From Schoenoplectus triqueter (lineage: Eukaryota > Streptophyta > Magnoliopsida > Poales > Cyperaceae), in the NCBI GenBank assembly GCA_964058805.1, contig CAXKVV010001046.1, forward strand, positions 1-27,377: a DNA stretch of 27,377 nucleotides, given 5' to 3'. The position numbers were made by a program, and so were the translations under genes. Below the pieces are notes generated by a model. The model was not told the DNA's origin. It saw only the letters and a program-made list of their open reading frames with translations, and made no database searches. Positions 1 through 11,700 of this stretch are shown here, one piece after another (within the stretch, counting starts at the first letter, position 1; each line of letters begins with the position of its first letter).

Positions 1-460
1 ATTAGTAAAATATTATATAAAATTTATGGAGGTTCAGATACATATCATAATTGAAAATTAAACTATGTTAGTACAGATTTTATCAATGTAGTAATTATAA
101 ATAAAAAAACAAATAGAGGATATTGACCCATTGGGTATACTTAATCTGCCCATGATTGTTAAAATATAAACAATTGTTTAAGTATTCATCATAAGAAGTA
201 TCGCTATTAATTATGAACCGATTAATGATGGAAATATTGTCTTCATATTTGCATTAAAAATATGAACTCTAATTAAATGCTGGGGGAAATATATAGATTT
301 AGATGCCTTCTTGTAATATATTGGAGTCCATAAACCACAGTAAGACCTTAATTAAGACAACTTTGTTAACTAATAATGGAGAACAGCTGGCAGTAGAACT
401 TCACATGTAGCAGGAACAAACACTTCAAATTTCGAGAACCAATACATTTTTAATAAATTT
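1..460. other. AT-rich intergenic DNA, no gene seen
   Basis: I see no reading frame with coding character, no RNA gene and no clear terminal repeats here. The sequence is AT-rich and borders the Tourist-like element that starts at 461. Confidence 0.6.
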
Positions 461-1144
461 AGGGTTTGTTTGGCAAATTAAGGAATTGTTTTGGAAGAGT
501 GATAATTTTGAAAGAGTTGTAAAATAGTGTATTTTTTAAAGAGTGGTATTCTTGATTATTCGGAAGAGCGAAAATATCGTTTGACAGTTTTTAATCAGAA
601 TAGTTAAAATATAAATAATTATGATACTAACAATGATGATGATAATAGTAATAATAATAATAATAATGATAATATAATAATAATAAATAATCATAATCAT
701 AATCATAATAATATAATGTAATAATAATCAATAATCATAATCATAATAATATAATAATAATATAATCATATTTATAATCATAATATAATAATATAATATT
801 AAAATCATAATTATTATAATATAATAATAATAAAATTAATCATATAATAATAATACTAACAGTGATGTTAATATAATAATAATAATTATTATATTTATAA
901 TAATAAATAGTCATCATAATATTAATATAATAAAAAATCATAATATAATAATATAATATAACATAATCAAATAATAATCATTATTCCAACTAGAGCAAAT
1001 CCGGTATACCACCTATAACTTGGTATACTGGATTAGTACACTTCTGCACTCTTCTACTTAGTCTAGAATTCGTTTAGCAAATTAATTCGTCGAAATAGCT
1101 CTATTCTAACTTTTTGTTATTCCACCAAGTGCCAAACAAACCCT
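461..1144. mobile_element. Tourist-like (PIF/Harbinger) MITE candidate
   Basis: The two ends are a 15-nt inverted repeat: AGGGTTTGTTTGGCA at the left and its reverse complement at the right, ending at 1144. Ends of this GGGTTTGTTTGG type are common in plant Tourist-like MITEs. The flanking triplets are TTA on the left and TCA on the right, so the expected TWA duplication is imperfect. No coding capacity is seen. The middle is taken up by an AAT-type microsatellite, which may have expanded after insertion. A hAT origin is not excluded, because no 8-bp duplication was found to decide it. Confidence 0.5.
604..984. repeat. AAT/ATC-type imperfect microsatellite
   Basis: Nearly continuous trinucleotide-like runs of AAT, ATC and ATG with occasional ATA interruptions. 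It lies inside the Tourist-like element. A similar tract is found in SEC61 alpha intron 1 at about 24660-24770. Confidence 0.85.
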
Positions 1145-1373
1145 CAGAATTCTAACATGAGTATACTAATATATGTTTAGAACATCACATGCAGCAGGAA
1201 ATTTATTATTTCAACACGCTTACCTCCACTAAAATATGTAGGATTTAAATAAAAATATATATTTCAACTTCCATATTTATTAAGCTCCAACTCCATCAAC
1301 GCAAAAAGCAATTTTATGTCCTCTCATTTCTCTAAGAGATTTGTCCTTATTTTACTTCATTTTTTTATAAGAA

Positions 1374-3623
1374 CACTACTAGAATTTGAGTTATTATCGT
1401 GGTTACTTGATATTTTTTCCGTGATAAATCTGGGTTCTACGGAAATAAGGAGACTGACGCGTGATGCTTATCATTTCTGTAGGCAAGTCCGCGAAAAAAA
1501 TTTACACGGAAATAAAATCCACGGAATATAGTCTATCTTTTCACGGAAATACTTCAGAACTCTCTATTTCACGGAAATAAGTACAGTCTTTCATGGAAAT
1601 ACTCTACTCTGTCACACCTATTCTTTTCCAATTTATTTTCCCGCCTCTTTCATTTTCAGCCATAACAATTCCTTTCTTTAACATAAATGAAATTTCAATT
1701 TCCGCCAAAAAATTTGGAGATGCCGCCTGTTTTACTCCAATCTTTTTTAAGGATCGATTGGATCCCTATTTTTTTAGTTAACCCAAAATTTGAAGATGTC
1801 GTCTCTTTCATCGTCCTCTCCTCACCTCCTCCGTTCTCTAACCAAAACCAAATCCTCCACCTCCTCTGTCCTCTTCCTCTCCATTTCTCAAGAACACGAA
1901 ACAATCCAACTCTTTCTCGCCGAACGGTTGATATTTCGCCGCTCTCTCTCCTGAATCAACCTTAAAGGTGAGAGCTTTATTTTTTTTTTCACAATTCGTT
2001 TCAAATATGTGCTTAATTTGACTGTAATTTTCTGAAATTTGTTTAATATTCTTTAATATTTAGGTATGGGATACGAGCTCTGGAGAAATCATGGCTTATT
2101 GGAAGGATCCCGACTCAGTTGCCGTCTACTCTTGCATTGTGTGCTCTAATAGAAGAAAGAAGGTATTTGTGATGATATTTTCTTCTCTCAGTAAAATTTT
2201 GATGAACCTCAATTATGATTCAAAGATTAACTTCTTTTCAAGTTAAGATGAAAAATATTGTCCTGGTTGCTTTGGGTACTGCTATTAGAGATGTCAAATT
2301 CTTATTTGCAAATCGTTTTTATGATAATGATTTATTCATTAATTTTATCTTGTTAAAGTCATCAAAGTCCTAATTCTATCTATATTGGGTATCTATATTG
2401 GCATTACTACAGAACTTCAATATTTCTTACAGAATTATTGACATTACTCACAGGAATATTGACATTACTCACAGAAATAATAACTCTAATTTTTTTTACA
2501 GTTGGTGTCATATTTGTTCTTCTAATAGAAGAAATAAATCAAGTAATTAATATTTATTGGCTCTTCTATCTCTATCTTATTACAGCTCTAATTTTTCTTT
2601 CTTGTCCAAATCAAACATGCAGAAACCTATTTTATTTTCTTAAATTTGATATTAGGAGGTATTGCTTTGTTAGGAGTTCAACATCCTGCTTTTCAGGTAA
2701 CAAAGATTGAATTTAAGATAATTATTGGGAGGTACTACTTTGTTGATAACATACTAATTTATATTACTAATTTCACTCATAGGATCATCATGGTCTCATT
2801 CCTCAGTCATTTCAAAGAGTTATGAGGATGCATGTAGCTTTAACTCAGGTGAATTTTCAGCTCTATATAGTGAGAATTGTGTGCAGACAAATAAGATTTT
2901 GATGTTTCACAATACTAATTTTTGTTGTTCACTGTATGTTGTGCTTGTAGGGTCATAATCTCATTTCTCAGCCAACTCAAGGACATCATATGCTTTTAAA
3001 TTATATCAATATAGTAGTTGATATAAGGGTTTATATTTTAGCAGTTCAATACCTGTATTTTCTGATTTGATGTATTTCTAATTGATGTTTTTATATGATA
3101 CATTATTTTTCTGAAGTTATTTTCAATGCTTGATTATTTTAATTTGTCATCAGTTGTCAATTGGAAAACAAAATAATTCACATTACTGACAGCAATAATC
3201 AAAAGTTACTGAACAATGTGGTGTTACTGAACAAATAATGTGGTGTTACTGTCCGAAATAATGTGTTTTTACTGACAGAAATAATGAGTTCACCTATTGT
3301 ATTTTTCTTAAAATCTGCGTAAATTAATTAACAATAGAAAAATAATAATGTGGATGAATAGAATTATTCCGTGACTTGAAAGTTATTTCCGTGGAAGTAA
3401 GAACCATGAGACGTGAAACTATTTCCGTAGAATCATTTCCGTGCTTAATTCCTTGGAAAAGGATTATCTCTGTGGTATTCTACGGAAATGATATTTGTTC
3501 TGACGATGAAAGTACCGTGGAAGTCTTTCCGTGGGTAATTCACGGAAATGACGTCTTTTCCGTGCTTGAGTCCACAGAATAAGCGTTTTTCGTTCCACGG
3601 TAATAACAATAATTCTAGTAGTG
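1374..3623. mobile_element. Non-autonomous CACTA (En/Spm) transposon
   Basis: The left end begins CACTACTAGAATT and the right end is its inverted copy, which is the hallmark CACTA terminus. Both ends are flanked by the triplet GAA (1371-1373 and 3624-3626), matching the 3-bp duplication of this superfamily. The subterminal regions (about 1425-1605 and 3366-3605) are crowded with short copies of TTTCCGTGG and its complement CCACGGAAA in both orientations. This is the usual layout of transposase-binding repeats in En/Spm elements. No TNPA- or TNPD-like transposase frame is present in the 2,250 bp, so the element would need transposase from elsewhere. Its interior holds exon-like blocks, annotated separately. 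Confidence 0.9.
1796..3000 (+). pseudogene. Captured host-gene fragment inside the CACTA element
   Basis: Several blocks read like exons bounded by GT and AG. The first (1796-1967) opens with an ATG and encodes a Ser/Leu/Thr-rich start (MSSLSSSSPHLLRSLTKTKS) resembling an organelle transit peptide. That frame stops at 1952-1954, before the donor GT at 1968. Further blocks lie at 2064-2162, about 2656-2696 (reading GIALLGVQHPAFQ), 2783-2848 (66 nt, reading DHHGLIPQSFQRVMRMHVAL and two more residues) and from 2951 (GHNLISQPTQGHHMLL). The last three join in frame. I do not recognise the source protein. A multi-exon fragment on one strand inside CACTA ends suggests transposon capture of host sequence. 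Whether it is transcribed cannot be seen. Confidence 0.5.
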
Positions 3624-3626
3624 GAA

Positions 3627-5728
3627 CATGTCCGCGGTTATTATATTATCTACAATGTCTAGATCAACATTTTTTTGGCGAAAAGGGACAAAAAGTAGGT
3701 CGAAATTATTAAAATTGCCTGATCGATCGAGTTTTTTTTTTATTTTAATTAAATTTAATCTGTATCGTGAGAGTCGTGAAAAATTAAGAAAAAAAACTAG
3801 TCTAATCGATGAATCTGAAGTCATGGACGATTTTTAAGTTTTGTTTGCTTATATTTGTTAACATCAAATTATCATCCAATTTTCAATATCTAAAGCTGAA
3901 TTTTCATTTGAATAACAAACTTATGATTTTTTTAACACAAAATGTATTGCTTTTTTTTGCCACTGTCATATGTTAGTTCGAATTATTTTGTTTACTTTGA
4001 ATTACATTTTTGCTAAATATATAATTTTTATAATGTTGCCATGAATGTATGTAGTTCGTTATATTTATTTTCAAACAAAAAAGGACTACAAAGTCCTTGG
4101 CCAGTTGTTCAAAGGCATTGCAAGAATGGTCCAAAAATGAATCATTTGGCAGATATCTAATTTTCAACGTTGCGTTTGGTTCGTACCAAAAAGACATAAA
4201 TGCCTGATATATATGCTCCGGCCGTGACAATTTATTTGGCAAAACAGAGGGCAGTTGTGTACTTGTGTTCCCTTGGACTCGGCTTTGCCTTTGCATGTGA
4301 TTAGAAAGAAACAACCGGATCCAGTTTAGTCAAATTGCCAGTGCAGATACAATGTGACAATTCAACAGTAGTTTCACGTACGGATCAATTTTTTTTTAAT
4401 CCATATACATCATTTATTTTTTAAATCATTCTTAATCATATCATATCGACCCATTGAATCAGATCAAATTTTGACAATCCTATTTATACATAACACGATT
4501 AATCTCGACGATTCAACTCCAAAAAGTACAACCTTTAGAATTCAGCTTGATTAGTTATGAATTGGATCTTGTTTTTTTGAAATATTTTGGTGTAAAGTTG
4601 AAGAAAGATCGAGCAAAATTTTTAATTATGAATAGGGATATTAAAAAAATTATAAATTGATAGCTATGTTATTATAATTAAGAGAGGAGATTTGTACAAG
4701 TGGCATTCAATACCTTCAACATTTTGAAATATATTTCAAAATTTAATACTCAAATTTTTAGTATGAACTATTGATTTTGTTTCATTTTTACGATATATGT
4801 ATCATGTATGATTTGTGAAATTGAATGATTTTAATTTGGAGGACATTTTATAATAAATCAAATATAATAAAATGAGTGAACCTAATTTATTATGATTGTT
4901 TGATTTTTATGCACTTATTTTATTACCATTCAACCTAGCATAAAATGACCTTAAAAAAACTATGAAAAAAATTTAAGAGCATACATCTATCACAAAAATT
5001 AACAAGATTTATATTTAGATTCAAAATTTGATTAATGAAATTTTAAATATTAATTAAAAAAATAAGTGGTATAGGACATCACTAAAAATAGTGACACTGG
5101 ATATCTTCCCTGTAAGTAATATGCTTTCTTGTTATTTATTTATTTTTATTCAGAAATTGTACGTTTCATTAATTAAAATAAGCCATTCTTATTTCATTTT
5201 TAATTATAATTTAATAACTTTTTTCAACGACAAAATTGTAAAATTAGGAAAACACCATTGCTCGAAGTAAATTCAGATTTAATGGTTTTCAATCACAATA
5301 TCGATTAGTCGATTAGCATATTGTGATTAGTTACGGATCTAATATGTTATAATCGGAGTATAGTGAATCGGATTGTTAGATTTAATGATTTTCGTCGAGT
5401 GCTTTCAGTAGCGGGTCAGCAGATATGGACAGATTTAATCTTATTTATAGAAAAATTTAGCTCTCAATTAATATATTCATCAATAAATAGACTCTGCCTC
5501 ATTTATTGGGCTATATAAATTACTAATTTGAATTATTTTTGTGAAAACTTTTGTACGTTTTCTGATGTTATATTATATTTGATTATCTTTATTCAATTCA
5601 ACAATTAAAATTTTAAATTTTAAATTTAATAAATAGTTACGTCTTATACAGAACAAAGTTGGGAAAAGAGTCATGATATAGAGGAGGGTATAAATGCCTT
5701 TAATTTTTTTGTCTGCTCCATTATATCT
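3627..5728. other. AT-rich intergenic region, no supported gene
   Basis: Long AT-rich stretch. A 113-codon minus-strand frame at 3973-4314 has no recognisable domain, lies in a slightly more GC-rich patch and shows no surrounding gene structure, so I do not call it a gene. That patch (about 4080-4330) could be an old transposon or gene remnant. Nothing else could be resolved. Confidence 0.5.
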
Positions 5729-6003
5729 CCATTTTTAAATTTTTAATAACTCAAAAATTAAAATTAAAATATCAAAATAAAAATATTCATTTTTTACACT
5801 ATCATTTTTCATGAATCAATGAATTAACAAATTAACGTTCAAAAATCATTTATACTAATGCTTTTGTTTCAAGTTGTTGATGTCATATAAAATAATATTT
5901 AAATTTTATTTTTTTATCTATACATAAATAAAATGATCAAATATAACAGTTTGTTTTGAGATTTTAATTTTAATTTTTGAGTTATTAGAAATAAAAAAGG
6001 TGA
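5729..6003. mobile_element. MITE-like inverted-repeat element
   Basis: A segment near 5735-5778 (containing TAATAACTCAAAAATTAAAA) recurs inverted at 5954-5998, giving arms of about 40-45 bp around a 175-bp AT-rich core. No coding sequence is seen. The outer edges and any target duplication could not be fixed, so the superfamily is undetermined. It could also be a simple fold-back of AT-rich DNA, but the arms share a long specific match. Confidence 0.5.
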
Positions 6004-7458
6004 TGGCGCTGATGGGTTTCCACTATGGCTAATAAATACTCTAATTGATTTCTAATTTTGGCCGCAAGCGCATGATCTTATCAGATAATAATTAAAGTGT
6101 TGAACCACAAGGAAATTAATCAATCAATATTTGGTTTAGATAATCAATCAATCAATATTTATTTGGTTTGAAATTAAACTATATTAAAAAAAACTAAAAT
6201 AAACAACAAACTAAAATTGTGGGATTGAAATCATATGATGAATACTAAGGTTCCGGATTTTCTATCCACTCGAAAGTTAATTTACTCAAGAATTTTCTTT
6301 TACTAATTTATCTATGTTAAGGTTGTTATCATAAAACTAGTATTGACTAACGCTCTCGCACACCAACGTCTTATCTAAACCGTTTGAACTTCTCAATTAA
6401 ATGTCTACGAACTTAAATGATTTAAGCTTGGTTTATCTATATCATATCAAAGACTAACACTTCACAATTACATACCTCACATCAATATTTGATCTAATTC
6501 ATGGTTACCCACCTAAGTTGAAAATCTACCGCTAAATCTCATACTTAAATCTAGATTTTACCTTTAAGAGCGAAGATTACAGTAATTACTTTCATTAATA
6601 TACTACAACTCTTAAGATTTCGTACACATACAATTATAAAAAAAAGTTCATACAAACATACAATTTAAATCAGAGATAAACCACAACCAAATAATGGAAA
6701 TTTCAAGTATCAGATAAAATTAACCTAAAAAGTTTCAAAAACTGCATGCCGTCACCTTTCTAAAAAATCTAGTCATACATGTTAAAATCCAAATCATAAA
6801 AAAAATCATCACAAAACTAAAAAAGTACATAGCACAAAAAAAATAAAAATAAAGATACTCCAATAATCTCGCTCCTCCTAAATTTGTTCCTAGACTAAAA
6901 AACTGCTCAAAACATTGCTCTGTGGCGGCTGGGGTGTAGGAGAAGAGGAGATCCGTCTCCTTTTTATTTCTTGTACATAAATTTTCCTAAAACTTGTCAA
7001 ATTCTTGAAACAGGTGAGAAGTCTGGGTTGGACTAGCTTGAGTCCGTGTTGGAACCAGACTGATTTCAGCATTTCATGAATTTTATCATCTCCTAAGGAC
7101 TCCCAATGTCCAACCCGCACCAGTGTCAGTGTGGTACAAATACGATCCATAACATGAGAGTTGTGTTTTCCTCATATATCTTGTTTCGCTTTTTATCGCT
7201 CGTTTCTCACTCTGCGCTCTGTTTCACCTCTAATATGTTCCAAGTTGCTCTAATTCCTGAAATCATAAGTAAGACATGACAATATTTCCAACTCAAAATG
7301 AAAATAAAATGAACTAAATACAATAAAAACCGATAAAATTTTGAGATTAACCTTCATTCATAAAAATACATTTAATTGCGACTTATGAGACGGAAGACAA
7401 AAAAGTGAAGTCATCTTAGATAATGGTAGTGAACCAAATTGATTATAAATGCTGATCA
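6004..7458. other. Intergenic region, no supported gene
   Basis: This stretch lacks recognisable genes. A minus-strand 86-codon frame at 6890-7150 has no known domain and no supporting splice context. The part at about 6220-6620 is less AT-biased than its surroundings and may be a degraded repeat, but I cannot assign it to a family. Confidence 0.5.
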
Positions 7459-7735
7459 CGGCTGCATACGAAATAAATTCGATCGAACTAGTTAATGTTT
7501 TAATTTGATTTAAAATTAATTCGAACTAAATCAAACTTGAGCTAAATCAAACTTAAATTAAAATCAAACTTTAAACGAATTCAATTATTTAAATTTTCAT
7601 ATTTATTTTTATATTATTATAAATAAATAGAGCTAAAATAATTAATATTTTATTAATAAAAATAACTAATATTTATTAATTTAGTAATAAATTAGTAATA
7701 TTTTATTAATTTTATAATAAAAATAATTATATTAT

Positions 7736-8197
7736 GAGTGAGGCTATGGTGCTTTGTGAAGTACAAAATCTCGCCTGTTTCACGTCTATATCTCGAATTT
7801 AAAAGTTCAAACGGTCGATCCAAATCATTGAACATGATCTTCATATTGAACTATTTTTGGAGATCAAAATTTATATTTTTTTAAAGTTTTTTTGCTATTT
7901 TTTAGTTGGGTACAAATCACTAGTTTTGGAAGGTGCAAAAATCATTAGATCAGTAAATTTTATATCCATTTAAAAAATAATAAAAAAATTCAAAAAAGTA
8001 TAAAATTTGATCTCTAAGAATATTTAAATTTTGTATCCATTTAAAAAATAATAAAAAAAATTCAAAAAAGTATAAAATTTGATCTCTAAGAATATTTCAA
8101 TATGAAGATGATGTTCAACGGTATAAATCGGTAAGTTCGAGATACGTACGCAAAACACAAGAGATTTTGTGGTTCGTGAAGCACCATAGCCTCACTC
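7736..8197. mobile_element. 462-bp MITE with about 115-bp TIRs (Mutator-like style)
   Basis: The left end GAGTGAGGCTATGGTGCTT is inverted at the right end. Homology between the arms continues for over 100 bp, through the words ACAAAATCTC and CATCTTCATATTGAA. The element is flanked on both sides by ATTATATTAT (7726-7735 and 8198-8207), a 10-bp direct repeat. The long TIRs and a 9-11 bp duplication fit a MULE-derived MITE, but the flank is so AT-rich that the duplication alone is weak proof. There is no coding capacity. Confidence 0.75.
7955..8097. repeat. Tandem duplication of about 71 bp inside the MITE
   Basis: Two nearly identical units lie head to tail (7955-8025 and 8026-8097). Each contains TATCCATTTAAAAAATAATA and GATCTCTAAGAATATTT. 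They differ by one base in an A-run and a few substitutions, so the duplication is later than the founding of the MITE family or was carried by its progenitor. Confidence 0.85.
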
Positions 8198-8602
8198 ATT
8201 ATATTATTATATATATCATTGACTAAATAATTAAAATATATGTAAATAATTATATATTAAATTATTATGAATTAAACTCAAACTAATTCATTAAAATATT
8301 ATGAAATAAAATTTAAATCAAACTGACAAAAAAAAACTAATTGAACTAATCAAACTGAATTAAAATCAAACCGATCACTGAATTTTTCTTACAGCTCTAA
8401 TTTTAATTTTAATGTCCCATTCGTCTTTGAGGCTAGTATGAAAAAATAGGTCATATTGAAAAGAAGCCATATTTCTAGATTTTGCAAGGGTCAAACAAAA
8501 AGAAACTCGGAAACAGAATGTTCTGACACAAATTTCTTTCATTCAAATTGACCCAGCAGGCCATCATCACCCATGGCCATGATAGATTGATAGTTGTAGA
8601 CG

Positions 8603-8733
8603 GACCTTTGCAAAGTCTCCCTCCCTCTCAATCTCAAGAACGGACTCCTCTTCCCCCACTTGAACTTCCAAAAACATAGAAAATTACTAACAAACGAAAA
8701 CAAACAGAGCAACCAGCGCCGCCAACAACCTCC
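8603..8733 (+). promoter_or_regulatory. PP2C 5' leader and core promoter area with pyrimidine patch
   Basis: Just upstream of the PP2C start is a pyrimidine-rich stretch (TCTCCCTCCCTCTCAATCTC, about 8616-8635), typical of plant Y-patch core promoters, followed by CTCCTCTTCCCCCACTTG. No convincing TATA box was found in the 100 bp before it. Transcription start is therefore inferred only roughly to lie near 8620-8660. Confidence 0.4.
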
Positions 8734-11700
8734 ATGGGGAGCAGCGCCTCTCGGCTGCTATCCTGCGTCCGCCCCTCCGCCTCTGCCGCCGACGCTCCTC
8801 CGCCACTCGACGAAACCCTCGGCCATTCCTTTTGCTACTTACGCTCTTCATCTCTCGACGACCCCGCCTCAGACACTGCCTTCCTCTCCATTTCCGGTGC
8901 CTCCGTCTCCGCCAACTCCTCCGCACCTGTTCCCATCCACTCCTCCGACTCCTTTCTCCCGACCTCCCATTTCCATTCCTCTTCTTCTTTCTCCGCTCTC
9001 CCTCTCCAAGTCGCCCCCTCTGCTACCTCGGTCCCTCTTGACCGCGGATTTTTCCTATCCGGACCGATTGAGCGAGGGGCTCTCTCTGGCCCTCTGGACC
9101 CTCTTCAGTTCTCGGGCCCACTAGTCAGTGACAAGCAAAAACCGAAGTCTCTTTCTAAAAGGTTCCGGAGGAGGAGGCCAGCGAGTTTTTCTCTGAGAAG
9201 GTCTGCGTCAGAGAAGAACCAGTACCGGCCCTGGGTCGTGCCGATACCAACCAGTGTTGGTGCGGGAACAGGTACTATTACCGGAACCGGCATGGAAGGG
9301 GTGCAGTGGGCTCATGGTAAAGCAGGGGAAGACAGGGTCCATGTGGTGATCTCAGAGGAGCACAGGTGGCTTTTTGTGGGGATTTATGACGGATTCAATG
9401 GTCCTGATGCTCCTGATTTCTTAGTATCGCATCTGTATCAATCCCTGCATGTGTACCTGCGCGGCTTGTTTTGGGAAGAAGGAGAAGGGGAGGAGAGAGG
9501 AAAGAGGAGCGAGAAGAATGGGAGGCAGTTGTGGCAGTTTTTAGAAGAAGACGAATGCGGGTTGGAATTTTCGGGTACGGGTCGATTCGCATTTTCACTG
9601 TCAAAAATAAGGTATGGGAAAGTGGTATTCGATTTTCTTCATATTCATTTGGGTTAAATGATAATACACGTAGTAAACTATTTTAGGAATAAATTAGTAC
9701 GTTTTGGTGCTAACTAATGGTCTTATTTTGGACGGTTTTCATGCTTAGTATTTTGAAAATCTTTATTTTGCTATTGATTTGATATTTTTGTGCAAGTACC
9801 TTCTATTTCGTGGCCTTTTGTTGGTTACTAATTTGTTATTGGTTAATATTTTTTTGACCAGCATTTCGCAAACTAGCACAAGTGCTATTGCAAAAATATC
9901 CATATCAGGGATATTTGCCCATCACTCCCTACATTTTTTCACGTGTATTCCTGGTAATATCTGCCTGTTTCCAAAGAAGTTTTAAGTCAATTGAAAATTA
10001 CCTTAGCCGCCTTAATTATTTCACTGAAGTATTGAAAGATCCAATGTAGAAAATGGGATCCATCATTTTTCAGTTTAGTTTAAACAAGAATAAAGCTTAA
10101 TTTTAGGACCTTTATTGTCAAGAATAATGCTTAAACAAGATCCAATGAAGTACTGTTTAGGAGGGGTATCACTTGGCAATTCTTTATATTTTACAATCAT
10201 GAAAACCCAAAATTTTAAACCCAACTTTATGGGCATGATCTATGCTATCCACATATCATATCTACAAATTGCGACGAGATTTGGTGTATGTTTCACCATA
10301 TATCAAGAGGCTTGAATTTTCGACAGTCCAAAATTGGTGGTCCTCGATGCATCATAAAAGAACATATTCCTTTGACATACCTATAAATTTACTTTCTAAT
10401 TTTTAATTTTATTGAAGTTTTTTTGCAAGTTCATTGTCAATGTTGTTACAATAACCATTGTCCATTGATCCCTCTGTTTTAATACTTTAAAATAATCTGC
10501 TCTGTGCTCATTCCATTATGATTTCTATGTTGCTTTCAACTTTTTGACTTTAGAATGTATGATTTATTGAAGTGTCAAAGAATTGTAAAATTTAGCTAAT
10601 GTATCGGTTGATTCCACTAAGGTAATGGTTGGGTAGTATTTGTGAGTAATCCTCAAAAAAAGTTTAGACCATAATGCACCATGGAAAGATAATGTTTTAT
10701 CAAATACACTAAAATTGTTGGGTTCTGCTCATGAAGGTATCATTGTGAGCTGCTTGGTAGTAAGTTGCGAACACACTAAATTGTAGGGCTTCGACTCTTT
10801 ATGAGTTGGTTGATACAGACGGGAAGTAGACTTGGTCCTAAGCTCTCCATTGCATTTCAGGTGCAGGAGGAAAACAAGCAAATCCAAAGAGGAGATACTG
10901 ATGCCAACACATTCAAAAGGAGCTATAAGTGTAAAAAAATTGGGTCCCATTAATGACCACAACACAGTCCTCAATGCACTAGCGCAATCACTGGAGAGCA
11001 CTGAGAAATTATACCTGGAGATGGCAGAGAAATTGATGGCCTCAAATCCTGAGCTTGCATTGATGGGTTCCTGTCTGCTTGTTGCTTTAATAAGGGATGA
11101 TGATGTTTATGTGATGAATATTGGGGATAGTAGAGCTATTATTGCACAATGTTCAAGTAATGACGGTAATGAAAAGGATGAGGAAATGGAGGGGACAGAG
11201 AGAGATGGAGATGGTTTAGTTGCAGTTCAGTTGTCAACTGATCATAGCACCAGCATTGAAGAGGTTACTCTGGATTAAAACATTAGTATATTTCTCATTA
11301 TGCATTATTATCTGCCTCACACTGCAGGATAATACTGGTCAATAGTTGTAGTACTTCTTTGAATATCTACGCAATGTAGTCTGATACTCCCTCTTACATC
11401 TTGTTTGAAAGTTAAATTGAAGTTCAGATGCTTTGTTTAAAGCTTAAATTGAAGTCATAATTGTTTTGTTTTTCTTTATTTTATGATTCCATTTAATGTG
11501 CAGGAGGTGCTCAGGATAAAGGCAGAACATCCAGATGACAACAAATGCATAGTAAATGACAGAGTCAAGGGGAGATTAAAAGTGACACGTGCCTTTGGAG
11601 CTGGATATCTCAAACAGGTAATACAATATCAGATAGAGTGATGTCTGAAGAGAAAATGAATATTGGTTCTACATAACTTTTACCTTTTATCTGATCTCCC

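Larger units (their letters stand above)
7459..8399. mobile_element. hAT-like element remnant split by a later MITE
   Basis: The outer parts (about 7459-7735 and 8198-8399) are rich in AAATCAAACTGA and ATTCGA-type words. They end in loosely matching inverted termini: GGCTGCATACGAAATAAATT at the left and the complement of AGAGCTGTAAGAAAAATTCA at the right. The style resembles the clear hAT MITE at 13796-14338, which begins TAGGGCTGCAAG. No 8-bp target duplication was found, so the ends are approximate and the call is tentative. A second element (7736-8197) sits in its middle. Confidence 0.4.

Noticed and set aside
3973..4314. 113-codon minus-strand frame
   Set aside because: No recognisable domain, no splice or promoter context, AT-rich C-terminal half typical of chance frames.
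6890..7150. 86-codon minus-strand frame in a less AT-rich patch
   Set aside because: No recognisable domain and no supporting gene structure; possibly an old repeat.
8660..9124. 154-codon Pro-rich frame overlapping the PP2C start
   Set aside because: It is a shifted frame of the GC-rich PP2C exon 1; the PP2C frame has the conserved motifs and spliced continuation.
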